Positions 1 to 12,649 of a stretch of 64,000 nt of DNA are shown one piece after another. Made by a program: the position numbers and the translations under genes. Numbering within the stretch: the first letter of the stretch is position 1; each line of letters opens with the position of its first letter. The notes under the pieces are model-generated. The model did no database searches. It worked only from the letters and a program-made list of their open reading frames with translations, and had not been told where the DNA came from. The DNA is from Dreissena polymorpha (Eukaryota; Mollusca; Bivalvia; Myida; Dreissenidae): assembly GCF_020536995.1 (NCBI RefSeq), contig NC_068366.1, forward strand, positions 19,057,299-19,121,298. Reading direction: 5' to 3'.

Positions 1-3000
1 AAATCTGGATGAATTATGGAACTTTCATATACCCCAGGAGTGCAAATAAACAGGACAAAAGCCGAGCGTGGATGTGGTTTTGAAAAAATGAGTAAGCCTA
101 CCTAAAAATATGCATGTAGTTCAGTGAAATGATCCTGATAAAGAAAATAATACATTAGATTATATTTGGAAAGGTGCCCATTACATTGGCGCTACCTTAA
201 AGTCGTTTTTCTCGGACACGACGTCAGCGCCGGAATAGTCAAAATCGCGTTCCCGCTCACAAATGAAATCAACAATTAAAAAGCACAAACTTATGGTAAT
301 AAGTGCCAAATGGAGTTTGTAATCTAAATTAATAGAACCTCTCCCAAAATCTGCATTTATAAATAAATGAAATAATCATATTACTTTTCTTAAAATAGAA
401 CATTTCTACTGAAATAGTGTTCGTATATTTATATATATTAATATAATAACAATCCTTGTAGATTATTGTAAAATGTAGTTCCTATAGTTAGTCATCTATA
501 ATAACTTACTATATCAAATTAAAAATAATTGAGAAACAATCTGTACTAACATATCCGATTGAAGTTCTTTGTTTTAGCAATCGGGCATGTTTTAAGAGCT
601 GTTGTTTACTTGAACCAGAATGCCGCTTGAACAAAATGTTTTTGTTCACATTTCATTACAATTTTATGCGAAAGCACATTATTAAAATCAAAATCAACAT
701 AATAAAAATCGACACGTGAAACGTATATAAGAAATTGCAACTTGATTTTACAACGCTTAATGATGCATATCGACCGTATTACCAAAAACATAAAGTTATG
801 TTTTAAAACAACATGAATATCTCTCTTTTTTATCTAGCAACATTATAATTGATAAAAGAGATAAAATAAACTATATATATATATATATATGAAACTATAT
901 AAAATAACAAACTCTATTTTAGATACACGCCTCCAGTGGGACTCAAAATAACGCATACAAAAATAACCTACTACTTTGGATTAGGAGTTTACAGATAATT
1001 GCTATTTACGTGAGAACAGTATATATTTCAATAGGTATTCGATTAATCACCATATTCCAAAGTCCAGTGACGTCGTTAACTGGGAAAAATATACGTTGTA
1101 ATCGATTTAATTAACCTATATCAAAGGAATTATATTGCGCTCGATGATAGTGGCATTGATCAGACGAAAGTTTGCAGATAGGTCAGCACAATAGAGAGAA
1201 TTCAACGATGAAAACTTTCGCGCGAAGTCATTATTAGTGTTGCTTGTTTATTTTTGCAAAGACATTTATCGTATTGTATAACGATTAACCGATTATATGT
1301 TTTTAAATAATCGTGTATTACCTTAATAAACAATGCATCACCATTTGTATATAATAATGCACTTGAGAAAACCCAATATTTTCTTTCATTATTCACTTAT
1401 AATATTCACATTAATTTATCGCCAACATACGCCCAATAGTAGACGTAAGTAATAAACGAACACAAATTAAACAAATTTAAACAGAAAAGTGCACACAAAT
1501 AAACAAATTGAGAAAATAAGCAACCCTAGATATTTCAGGAAAATTATAAAAGCATTTCAGAAAAAAAAACACAGATGAAGCAAATATTGTTACGATTGGA
1601 AATCATTTGAAAGCTGTGAATGGCGAGTACACGGTATCTATTTTTGATAACCAGTACACAGTTTGTAGACCAATTCACTTCGTCAAAATAGCAGGTGAAT
1701 AAATAGAACATGGTATGTTTTTAAATAACAACGCATGCAGTTTTGGTACTATTTGTAAATGAACATATTAAATTATCCTTTACCAATATATTGTATGTAT
1801 ATTGTAACTTGATTAGCATGGACAATAGCACTAGATTGTAGTATTGTCAATAATCTCAGAGAACTTTTTTTAAGTAACGACCTTATTAGTAAGCACCCAC
1901 CAGGATGTCGTTAACAATATCATTTGCAATATCTTTGTCTTGAAATGATATATTTGTGAATTAATTGATTTAAAAGGCTTAATATAATACTTTCAATAGT
2001 TAATTCCTGGGTTAAACTCAGAAAAAAGTGTAAGTGGAAAGTCTTTAAATAGTATAATAGAGTATGCACTAACTACCAACGCCTTGTCTTTCTCAAACGG
2101 AACATGAAACAAACGTATTCTTTCGTATGAATGATAACGTTAAAATAGATGTTCGCGCCTGGTCAATAACGGTGTCCTGCATCAAGGGATTTTGCGATCA
2201 ATTGGGACTTATGATAATTTAATTGAGACAGTGGATCGAGTACAAAGTCATTTGGCTCGCTGAAAGATCGAGGACAATAAGATTGTAGTGATAGTTTTTG
2301 TTCGTGTCTGGCTGAACCCTTAATACGTCATTTGTTTTCGAAATACAGTGTCATAATTGTCCATTATTTAAAGACGTGTCGCATGCAACAACCATTTCGA
2401 TAGCTTAAAGACCATGGTCATGCTATACACGTTGTGCATGTTGCTTACGTATAAGGCAATCCCCCAATGTGACTGCCAGGCCAATTTCTTGATCGTGATT
2501 GATTGGTTTCTGAAGTAATTGGAAAATCTTCTCAAAACTGCATGCCTTGTGCATTTACTTTCGTGCTAGCTTGAAGGAAGCTATCTCAATAAGTAAAGAG
2601 GTTTTAGGTGCTACAACAGTTAAAAAGCACATATATTCTCTATTTAGTGTTCGCATAATGTCTGACTAGTATCAGTGCCCGTAACTACAAAACGTTGGTA
2701 TCTTTGTCATATAGCTTAAACACACAGTGATTACTCTACATGCTGGTATATCAAACAATTTCTTGCAATATTTCTAAGTAGCTTTATTTTGTTGAAATGT
2801 TTACTGTTCATCCTGTTTATGCTGTTTTCCGACCGAATTTTCGTTTTTTGGGGGGAAAATCTACCATTCTTCCGTGATGTTTTTCTTTGCATTAGAAAAG
2901 GATACACCATTTATAAACTCGACCATGCGCCTTGTCTAAAAAACTAATCTTTATGATATAACTTTAAAAAAAAACTGATGAACCTTCCTCTCGCGCGTGG

Positions 3001-6000
3001 CTTTTGTTGTTATCTGGTATCGAAGTGCAATCTGTTATCAAAGTATCCGCATACCCAGCGTGTTAAAGATAATTGATATGAAGATAGAACAAGCCGCTTC
3101 AAGCCCGCCGATTTTCAGAATTGCCATGAACATTTGAAGTTATATATAAATATCGACACGCTAAGTTGAACAAGGCTCAGCTGATAAGCGCGATAATCTA
3201 AAAACAGTTGGTGTAGTTAAGAAAGATCCCCACACTTCAATAAATCCATTAATAAATCCATTGTTGTTTTCTCAACCATTTGATCAAGTTATGTTTGTTT
3301 TGAGTGTTAAGCGATTCCGCGCAAGTATTTAATCTCAAAACTTAATCGTGATTTTCTAAGAAACATCTCTTCTAACATGTGGAGAAAAATAACGAGGTAT
3401 TTAAACAGATGTTCCAGTCAATAATGATGTTTTTTATAAGGCTTTACGCAAGGAAACCACAATTTAATTAGTTTCATGTACCCTTAAAAGATCATTGACA
3501 AACATTTGACTTGTTATACTCGATTATCAAATCTGTATTATATTATATCTTGCAAACTAGGAAAGACGGAGGAATTTCCAATATCTCCTTCCATAGCAGC
3601 TTGCTATTGGCATACGAGCGTCTGTTCAATAGTTGGGGATGTAAAAACCTAGTGGAAGTTGGTGGGCATGTGGAAGCTCTTAACTAGTCGTTAATAGTTA
3701 CATTAGAAATTTACATTTGTATAACTCGGAGAAGTATTGAGGTATGTTAAACTGCTTGTTTTATATATTATATAATTTAAGGCTAAGCATACGTTTTACT
3801 TGGAGAATGTCCGCCGCACTGATTTCTCCTAATATACATGTATGTGTGTATACTATGTTTTGATAGTATTATATTTCGTTAAATTAGCATAAGAGGTTGA
3901 TGAATATTAAATGTAAATATCTTTTAAAAAGAAATTGCACTTCGAATGTATCATCCATAATAATTTTTTTTAATAGCATACTACATGCGCATTATGTTGC
4001 ATGTAACTGTCTTTGTTGATGAGCTGAGACCTGTTTTTAATATATTTAATATATTTGCCTGTCATTTGCTAGATGTTGCGCAAAACATTTAGTGTTAATA
4101 AACACTCAAAATATGTATTTGTATCACATAGGATAATACACGTTGTATAACAGTTCACAGAGTTGCACAGAATGATAGCAGGTTTACGAATATATTTCAT
4201 AAAGTTATTTTTGGGCAAGGAAGTTGACTCATATGTTCGCAATATCATAACGATTAACATATAATAAGTATAATATTACATTTTGCAAGGCTAACCTCAA
4301 GAAGAACTATAAAGTAAAGGCAGTGTGTTAACGGAGTCGAGATATTGCTCAAATTGACGACAATTACCTGGGTTCAAACTGAGTTCATAGTACAGCATTG
4401 GCGAAGACTAAACCTTAATGTTGTTTGTTCACCCTCACTAGACCCAGAAGCGAACATCGCCATGACATTGTTCAGATAACAATTTGACTCCTGTTTTAAA
4501 AGAATGGGCAATATATTTGGCTTCTAGAGTGGTTTCACGCTTTTTCTAAGATTCGACTGGCTTATTTGATGGCTCTATGTGTTGCCTTCGAGTATGACCT
4601 TTTCTTAAAAACGTATGAAAGACGCAAAACAGCCGGTTTATACTTGATAAAACATGTAATCAGAAAAGAAACGCAGGTCAGTGAAAATCTAACATAAACA
4701 TAATAATTCTTTGATTATGCTAATGAGACGTTTAAAGAATAAGCAACCATGTCATTTAAAATTATACAATCTTTCAACTTAAATTGACATTTCAAATACA
4801 TGTAAATAATAGCGACACTAATATATTAGACTTAAAGGGATCTTTTCACGGTTTGGTAAATTGACAAAATTGAAAAAAGTTGTTTCAGATTCGCAAATTT
4901 TCGTTTTAGTTATGATATTTGTGAGGATACAGTATTACTAAACATTTACCATGGTCTAATATAGCCATTATATGTATCTTTTGACGATTTGAAAACCTGA
5001 AAATTATAAAGTGTTGCAACGCGAAACGATTGAATAATTTGGAGAGTTCTGTTGTTGTCGTTTAAATTTACGAAACTACGAAGATTGCTTATATAAGGTA
5101 TAAAATACTTATTACTTGTATACTCGGCGGAATAACCGAGAGGGCTAATGCGTTTTTACTTCAGACTTACTCCAGGACTCCGGGGGTCACTGGTTCGAGC
5201 CCTGGTACCGGCTACTTTTTTTTCCTTGTTTTAATTTTATTCTTGATGTTTTTACTGGAGCTTTTAAGATCCAATGTTTACATTTATCAATATAAAGCAT
5301 TTAATGACAAACTAAAAAATATGCCAAAATCTGTGAAAAGGCCCCTTTAAAAGACAAATAATATTGAACGAGTATTTTCATTATTTTAAAGGAAAGTAGT
5401 GAAAAAACAAATCAATAAATATCACTTAAGCATTATGTGATTTAGCACATGTGGAATTTTACAAAGTAATCAATGACTCAACATCAATTAATCCACCGCC
5501 CTATATCGCACCAGTGTTAGAATATAAAAGTATTTATGGATCGTATAACTGTCGTTAAGACGGCGCTGATTCACACATGGAGTACTGCATATTTACAGCT
5601 AATAGAAATATTGCTAAACGAAATAAATTGGTTGTTTCGGTTCTGTAGTTTTATACTTACACTTTTATACTGAAATGCCATTAACCGTGTAAACCATGAT
5701 AGTTAACTTAGAAAAATAAACATGTATCATTCTGGAAAGCATGCATAAAGAGTTCATCTTTTTTAAGAGCTCACAATCTTAGTTTTCACTTTTTATTTAA
5801 CTGACTGTAAACAGGTTGTTAAAATCGGAAACGTAACTTCTTTTACAGGTTTTCATGACACAATTTGGTCCTTCACTCGCATGAATATTTTTACTCGTAT
5901 CATATGGTAACATTATTGCATAGAAATGCTTTATATCTATATAAATGTGATCAGATGAATACAATTTGAAATTATTTACCTCTTCATAAAGGCCATTTTT

Positions 6001-6770
6001 AAAAAGCTTTAGAGTAAATTATCATATTTAACATATATCGTTTCAGTGAAAAATGAAGAGAATGTGTATGAAACATAGATTTGTTGTATTATTAACAATA
6101 GTATTTATGGGGAAAATCAACCGAATCTTATTTAAGCTCGAAATGTATCCATATGAAACGGATGCATCGCCAGAGTTTACTGGAAACAGAAATTAGTTAG
6201 CAGGGACAGACAGTAGGGGAACAATTAACACAACAATTAGTACACTTTATGAAAAAAGATGTTACCACGTCCTTTGAATGGACTTGATCAACATTTTGTA
6301 TATTGAACATTTAAAGAAAAAAAGTGTAATACTTGTAGATTAAAAATGTATGTATGTTAAAAAATATCAGTTCGGCTTTTTATAAGAATCATTTAAAATT
6401 ATGAAGCGTGTGTTTCCCATCGATAAACTACACTCGTATATTAATAATAAGCGTATACAAACGCAGCGTGTGTTTGTAATAAAACACGATTCCGTGCGTC
6501 TCGCCAATATTTTTACATGTAGACGCCGCACCAATAATCTAAGAAGGCATATTCGTAAAAGTAAACATTTGGAACTGTATACACCACTGGCAAATGTCAT
6601 CAACATCCAGATCGTATTATAACGCTAATCTAACATCACCAAGTGTGATTTTCTAGAAATATAATCTTTCGATATCTAATACTTCAAAGTAACAGATTGG
6701 GTAAAGTGTAGATGATTTTGAGATTTATCTGTATTTTTAAGAAGCGTGCAATTTGATATGCGTTTGATAA
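1..6770. other. Gene-poor stretch with no supported coding region
   Basis: AT-rich DNA with only short ORFs of random composition. I see no exon with family resemblance. It holds a short AT microsatellite near 871-890 and one copy of the TIR/tRNA-like element at 4832-5350, listed separately. It may include 5' untranslated exons or promoter DNA of the downstream GPCR, because that gene has a plausible splice acceptor just before its coding exon. Confidence 0.6.
4832..5350 (+). mobile_element. TIR element with tRNA-like core, copy 1
   Basis: The left end is TTAAAGGGATCTTTTCACGG and the right end is GTGAAAAGGCCCCTTTAA, imperfect terminal inverted repeats. Inside, near 5120-5215, is a tRNA-like block: an A-box-like stretch in ACTCGGCGGAATAACCGAGA, a long variable region, and the B box GGTTCGAGCCC, followed by a T-run that could end Pol III transcription. 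Four more copies lie at 30411-30908 (-), 35209-35728 (+), 38420-39791 (-) and 48969-49483 (+). The TIRs say DNA transposon or MITE; the core says SINE. No ORF is present. Confidence 0.8.
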
Positions 6771-6783
6771 AACGTTCAGTTGC

Positions 6784-6796
6784 CATATCATTTCAG
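6784..6796 (+). promoter_or_regulatory. Candidate splice acceptor before the GPCR exon
   Basis: CATATCATTTCAG just upstream of the GPCR reading frame reads as a 3' splice site. The GPCR frame has an in-frame TAA at 6768-6770, so the coding exon either begins after this acceptor or uses the ATG at 6903. No matching donor was identified. Confidence 0.4.
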
Positions 6797-6902
6797 GAAT
6801 CGGTGTCCTGGAGGCGAAAATCAAAATCCGTCGTTGTTATCATCTGTACATCCAGTAGCAGCTCACTTAGCAAGATCTAGTGACGTATTTAAAAGATGCA
6901 AA

Positions 6903-8042
6903 ATGAGTTTACTAAGAATGGATTATTTTTTTAACGACAATATCAGTGCTTCAAATGGTTCATATAATCAAGTGTATGATTTATATTTGGAAGGTTTCGC
7001 AAGGAAAAGTGTCATGTTGGTATTTGGGATTGACTTCTATTCATACGTTACTCCTATTATTCTGTTGGTGGGACTTTGTGGTAATTCTTTATCACTGTGT
7101 GTGTTTTTCTCGAAGAAAATGAGAGGCATGTCAGCTAGCAGATATTTAGCGGCATTGTCAATATCCGACTTGATGACATTGATAGTGTACGTGCTGAGTG
7201 AATGGTTACGACGTGGATTACCTACGATAGCTCGTGGCTATTACGTGTCGTTCTTCGACAGGCCAGTGGTGTGCCAAGTGTGGCTTTATTGCAGTTACAT
7301 GTCGCGGCTCGTTTCAGCTTGGCTAATTGTAACATTTACATTTGAACGTTTTATTGCTGTGTGTATGCCATTACGGCGGCGTAACCTGGGATCCCTAAAG
7401 GAGACACACAGAATAATTACATTACTGATTGGTCTCTCGGGCGTAATTGCTATATACAAGCCTGTAACAAGTGAGGTGCGGGCACTAAATAACCGGACCA
7501 TATGTACTAGTATAGAAAAATTTGAATATGAAGTTTTCATTATGGACAGCGTGTATGCTTTGATTATTACACTTGTACCTTTCATTATAATATCGACACT
7601 GAACATTTTAATTATCCGAAAGCTTCTTAACCGAAAGATGAAAAACAAGTACAATCTTGTTACAGAGGAAAATTCTATACGATTGGATTTCACATTTATT
7701 TTGTTAGCTATTTCCGCTTTCTTTATTGCGTTGAACTTACCATTTTTCTCCATGTGGGTAAAGCAATCTTTGCAGTCACGTTCATTGCACTCAACATTAG
7801 ACCACACGGATCACGTTAATTTTGAATATTGGCAAGGAGTTATGAAAATAACAAGGACAATTGTGTACGTTAACTATTGCATCAACTTTTTCCTTTACAG
7901 TATTACAGGAGCTTGTTTTCGAAGACAATTAAAGGCTCTTTTCACCCGATCACATGATTCTAAAAGGGCATCGTATCAATATAAACTCACTGGAAATGGC
8001 ACCCAATGTACGAATGTAAAGAACAGAAATACGTGGATATAA
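6903..8042 (+). CDS. Class A (rhodopsin) peptide GPCR, FMRFamide-receptor-like
   Basis: Plasma-membrane seven-helix receptor of 379 residues from the ATG at 6903; the open frame reaches back to about 6780. I chose 6903 because an in-frame stop lies at 6768 and the sequence from this ATG starts a normal extracellular tail with sequons NIS and NGS. Visible landmarks are GLCGNSLSL in TM1, LAALSISDLM in TM2, a TM3 cysteine (CQVWLYC) that can pair with the ECL2 cysteine in NRTICTS, and FTFERF at the end of TM3, so ERF replaces DRY. TM6 has LNLP in place of CWxP, and TM7 has NYCINFFLYSITG, lacking the NPxxY proline. A basic CFRRQL follows TM7, then a short Ser/Thr-rich tail. This set is usual in invertebrate FMRFamide and related neuropeptide receptors. 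The ligand is not known, and monoamine receptors are less likely. The coding region has no intron. Confidence 0.85.
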   Translation: MSLLRMDYFFNDNISASNGSYNQVYDLYLEGFARKSVMLVFGIDFYSYVTPIILLVGLCGNSLSLCVFFSKKMRGMSASRYLAALSISDLMTLIVYVLSEWLRRGLPTIARGYYVSFFDRPVVCQVWLYCSYMSRLVSAWLIVTFTFERFIAVCMPLRRRNLGSLKETHRIITLLIGLSGVIAIYKPVTSEVRALNNRTICTSIEKFEYEVFIMDSVYALIITLVPFIIISTLNILIIRKLLNRKMKNKYNLVTEENSIRLDFTFILLAISAFFIALNLPFFSMWVKQSLQSRSLHSTLDHTDHVNFEYWQGVMKITRTIVYVNYCINFFLYSITGACFRRQLKALFTRSHDSKRASYQYKLTGNGTQCTNVKNRNTWI

Positions 8043-10321
8043 CAAACATGTTGAACGTTTCCACTTCTTGTTCATAACGACAGTGCGTTAAAGCAAACAA
8101 TAGTGACTGTTTTATGAATTGCATCATCAACACATACACTGTTTGTATCATTAGCTTTTTTGCAGCTTGGAGCCGTGATGTTGTTTTGCTTTGTGTTACA
8201 ATGAACCAAATACGTGTTTGTTGAGCTTTGCGCTGTGTTTTCTAACTCAAACGACAATGCAATAGTTTAAACAAACATCAGAAACATAAGCAACAAAATA
8301 TCGAGTCATTTAACTGGATAAGGAGAACGAATTCCTTTTAAATAATACTATATGATTTCTTATGATTAATATATAGAAACATTCCAATAGGGTTCAAGTG
8401 TTTGATGCTTATTAACGTTTCCAATTAAAAAATAAGTAAATATGAAATTTTAACAAAGGGATATTTGCAGTTTTGTAATTGTTTAACGATTAATGATACC
8501 TAATAATTTATCATGCTAATAAATATTTAAACTTTACACGTTCTTGTAGAAATGAATGTCACACAGATAGCATATATTCCAATCTTGATTATATAGCTTA
8601 CATATATATTATATGAAATAAACGACCTTTTAATACGTGTATACTAGATTTGTCAGTGAGTAATCAGTCAAAAAACCTCGAGAGTATATCTTTTATCGTG
8701 AGAATCCAACTAGACCGATACAATGCTGGCATACATCGGACCAATTAATCAGTTAAGAGAACAGCGGGAGGACATACGTAGAAACACATTTCACTGACGA
8801 TCAAAGGATGAGTGTTAGACAAAATGATAGACCCCGTGTTAAACGTTAATGTAATTATATGAAGTTTAGGTTGAAATATCAGACACATTACAACGACTAG
8901 CCAATTATGAAATCTTTTACCCTACATCTGAACGTAATTGTTTCTACAAACACTCTTGAGACCTAATTTGATAGTTTGCCAAAAGGAATACATAGCCCCT
9001 GCTTTTTGTGTTTGGTACATTGCAAACTTTTCAGAGTTTACTGCTTTTCACAAATACTTTATCGATCGTAGTAGTTGCAGATGTTTATTAATTAATTTAT
9101 CATCATAATGTTATTTCAATGAATCGCAAGAGTTCAATTATATCAATATTTGCTAAAGTGGAAATGATAATTATCAACTTCTTTTTTATGAAACTCGCGT
9201 TTACCAATTATGCAGTAAGAAACTATGGGTTTTCTCAAATTAAATTATGCATTAATAAACATCTTAAATGATTAACATTTAGTTTTAAAACATTAATAAT
9301 ATTATATTTTTCGTATCGTTTTACTCATTTGCAAATATCGTTATTCCCTGTTGAACATGTGTTACGCGTTATACGCGAAGAATAAGCAAATATGCAATTG
9401 TTCGTACGCCCTGTTTCTGAGATTTACTATATAATCTGCGCCCGTTTCTGAGAGTTTCGTTTATCATATTTGATCAAAAAAAGAATCTAGCAAAGGGCTT
9501 ATTCAGTTTAATAACGCGTCGTGCTTCTCGACGTGCATTTTAGGACTCGATGTACTCGACACCGATATAGAGTATATATTTCTTGTGGACAAGTAGATTC
9601 ATAAATATTCCAAAGTGTGTTTATGACTGTTAAATGTCTTAATTATAAGGGCTTTGTTGTTGTTTTCGATTGTATTGATTTAAAGTGACCATCTGACATA
9701 ATGAATTTGTTCATTGGAAAACATGAAGATCATAATAATCGTTACCTAAAAAAACATCTTAGCTACTTAAATTGACGTTAATACTTCATTTTATAACAAA
9801 TGAAAAAACACCATACACTGCAAACACTGCCAGGCGCTAAGAGGCGAATTGGGAATGGTACGTAACATAAAACAATATTATTGGAACATGTATAAGTCAT
9901 ACATTAGTCAAACCCGTAAGATAGCTGTATGATTTACACGTTATTCCGATTCATGTGAAAACTGTGTGAAGCCAATATGTTGGTTGTTTCTCTATATTAA
10001 GCCAATATAATATAAGATTTATTCATTCGAATTTGCTTTTGGTAAATGTAACTCTGTTGGCTATAAGGAAAGGTTATATATAGTTAAAATTTTGTATATA
10101 ACAATAATTGGTCTAGAATACCTATTCCTAAGCATCATATTTATCTCTGATCCTTACCTTACTCACTGTGTTGAACAAAAAATTAGTTATCACTGCCTTA
10201 TCTTTGATCTTCTTTACTTTAAAAAGTCACATACACGCATATTTAAGCGCCATATATGGCTTTTCGAGCAGGGCAACTACGAAGTTATATCTAACACAAA
10301 CTGGTACATGTATATATATTA
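8043..10321. other. Intergenic, nothing recognised
   Basis: AT-rich, without a convincing ORF, RNA gene or repeat boundary. It probably starts with the 3' UTR of the GPCR, but I could not fix a polyadenylation site. Confidence 0.6.
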
Positions 10322-10504
10322 ATGCGGAACTCCTTCAAATTAACTTCCAACATGGAACATCTAACGAACGAACGCTGTCAGCCTGTGTTATGCTTCGAGG
10401 AACACTCGTACGCCAAGAAACACACGTCTAAGTCTACAATACGGTGGCAATGCCGTTTGAGTTGTCCCGATTTCCGCAAGGTTTCGCTCATTACAGATCT
10501 CAGG
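10322..10504 (+). CDS. Possible single exon with FLYWCH-like zinc finger
   Basis: From the ATG at 10322 the frame reads a short leader, then CFEEHSYAKKHTSKSTIRWQ followed by CRLSC. This follows the FLYWCH pattern: F/Y, small spacer, SY, basic stretch, aromatic-x-C, then a second Cys. A good donor, CAGG|GTGAGT, ends the open part near 10504, as expected for a first exon. The usual paired histidine is not evident and no downstream exon was found, so this could be a domain fragment from a MULE-type transposase or a host gene remnant. Low to moderate confidence. Confidence 0.35.
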
Positions 10505-10573
10505 GTGAGTCGATATATACGAATTAATTTTAACATTATCATGTTCATGCTCTCGCTCAATTCTTTAAACTGA

Positions 10574-12270
10574 TAAAATATGACCAAAAAAATAGCACAC
10601 CATTTTAATAACATATTAAAATACCAATAACAAATGTCCAGTGTGTCATATTCATTTGGATGAAATGTGATAATAATGATTAGCATAGCAACATGGTAAG
10701 AATCAATGTCCGGGCTGTCAAAATAATATAGTTACGATTGTCCGGATTGTCAAAATAACGATTTTCAAAAATCCAAACTAAGAGGCTACCACTGATAGTT
10801 TTAACATAATGACATATTAACTTTCACAGTCTTACAAAGAGATTCATTAAAACCACACGATCTAATTCCATGTCAATTTAATTGTTAAGACTGGTAAATA
10901 ACCATAATTAACATCAATTGCTCTCATTTGAATAATATTTTGCATGACTAACTTAATGGACATGTTTGAGTTTAGTGAAGCGTAGTATAGAAAATTGCCT
11001 AAGACAAAACAATTTACATTATAGTAGGAATTCAGTTTTTAATTACCTCAGTCCCTTTACAATTGCCTGGTAAATGATGCAGCACAATAAACGCCACGAG
11101 ATGCTGTAATATGTCAAGAGACTAAAAGTAATTGCGTGTTATCATGAGCTAGGAAAACTGTAGTGTGCAAGACAAGTCATCTAGAAACTGCAGCAGCGAT
11201 AATTATTTCTGTTCATTATAAGATGAACGCAGGCAACCAAACCTACAATCAATGAATTCTTAATGGAGACCACTTACAGGCAGAATAAAAGGCTTCAATT
11301 TTTCACTGACTCGAAAAGAATACCGGTATGATTCATGAACATAACTAAATTAGATATCTGTAACGTAGTCCAACTTCAGAAATATAAGACACACAAGAAA
11401 AATTCGGTCTTGTTTATCTGTATGTTTGCTTGTTTGGATTTTTGGCAAGTGTCAACAGTATCTTAAATTTTGTTACACCACGGTGGTAGTTAAACTAGTA
11501 ACATTCATAAAAGCACATGACATATCAATTACGTATATATACATGTAGATTGTAAAGATGTTACAGGAGTCTCCATATATTCTTGTCACTTGTGTAACAT
11601 TAACCGACAAGAAATAATAGTACTGTATGTGTTCTATCGATACAATGTTTAACATAAACGTATAGTTTTCATGTTACGAATGCCTTTCTGTGTGATGAGT
11701 AATCGGACCAGACAAATACTTGCTTTAATATAATACGCATCTCAATTTATGATCTCCATTACTTCAATCCGTTCCAATAAAATCACATAATTGCACTGTG
11801 CAGTCTAATGGAACGTTCAGCCTTAACAAACTGATTGTCTGCAATTTCAGTTTGTTTTTATTTTCAAATAGTTTCTCGAAAACGAGAAATGCTTTTAGAT
11901 GATTCGTTTAAGGGCTTCTGAATCCATTTGAAGTTTTAAATAATTAAATAGCATGTTTTTTTTTCTTTCTATACATATATTGCAATTTTTTGCAGAACAA
12001 TATTATAAAGGTATTGTCACTAGCAGTGTGCACAATACCAGAAGGGTTGATTAAACCCATACTTGTTTTCAGTACAATACATCAGGGATAATAACGCTAC
12101 TCACTATGTTACGTACGGGTTTGTGTATCGACTTAGATAATTAAATCTAGCTATAAAGTGTTTATTTAAATTATGAATTTAACCAAACAACTTTGACTAT
12201 AAAATTAACCGATTTTATAACAACGTATTTTTATATATTATGCATTTAAGTGTTATTTAATCTATTGATG
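10574..12270. other. Intergenic, nothing recognised
   Basis: AT-rich spacer with only short random ORFs. I see no RNA gene or repeat with clear ends. Confidence 0.6.
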
Positions 12271-12280
12271 GAGTGTTGTT

Positions 12281-12420
12281 AACCCAAGGGTGACTTCAAG
12301 CCTAATCATGTCACCCTGGGGTGACTTCAATCCGACCGGGTGACTAGAATCGGCTTGAAGTCACCCCAGGGTGACATGAATCGTCTTCTAGCTACCCCCT
12401 GGTGACTTCAAGCCATTTCA
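12281..12420. repeat. Nested palindrome built on GTCACCC/GGGTGAC
   Basis: CATGTCACCCTGGGGTGACT near 12308 pairs with AGTCACCCCAGGGTGACATG near 12360, giving inverted arms of about 29 bp around a short loop. Each arm also contains a smaller near-palindrome, GTCACCCTGGGGTGAC. Diverged GGGTGACTTCAAGCC units flank the core on both sides. This looks like a foldback element or a small cruciform-prone tandem repeat. It has no coding content. Confidence 0.75.
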
Positions 12421-12649
12421 GGTTGACAATGACCCAATGAGCCACACTATAAACTTCATCAATACATCGTCAGCCAGTACATGCAGAAAAAATGCAAAAA
12501 CACTATTATCACAACATCTGCTTAATGTAATTTTGCAAATATTTCAGCACTACCATTTCCATGGTCACTTTTTAGCGCGGAGGACAACATAAATGCCGTT
12601 TTAATGTCATTTATGTATAGTATTCTCATTTTGATTATTTTGTGCTTTA

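Noticed and set aside
6367-6622. Two overlapping ORFs (79 codons -, 73 codons +) before the GPCR
   Set aside because: Basic, low-information peptides on both strands with no family match; probably chance.
7295-7807. A 170-codon ORF antisense to the GPCR
   Set aside because: It is a shadow of the receptor frame, with no domain of its own.
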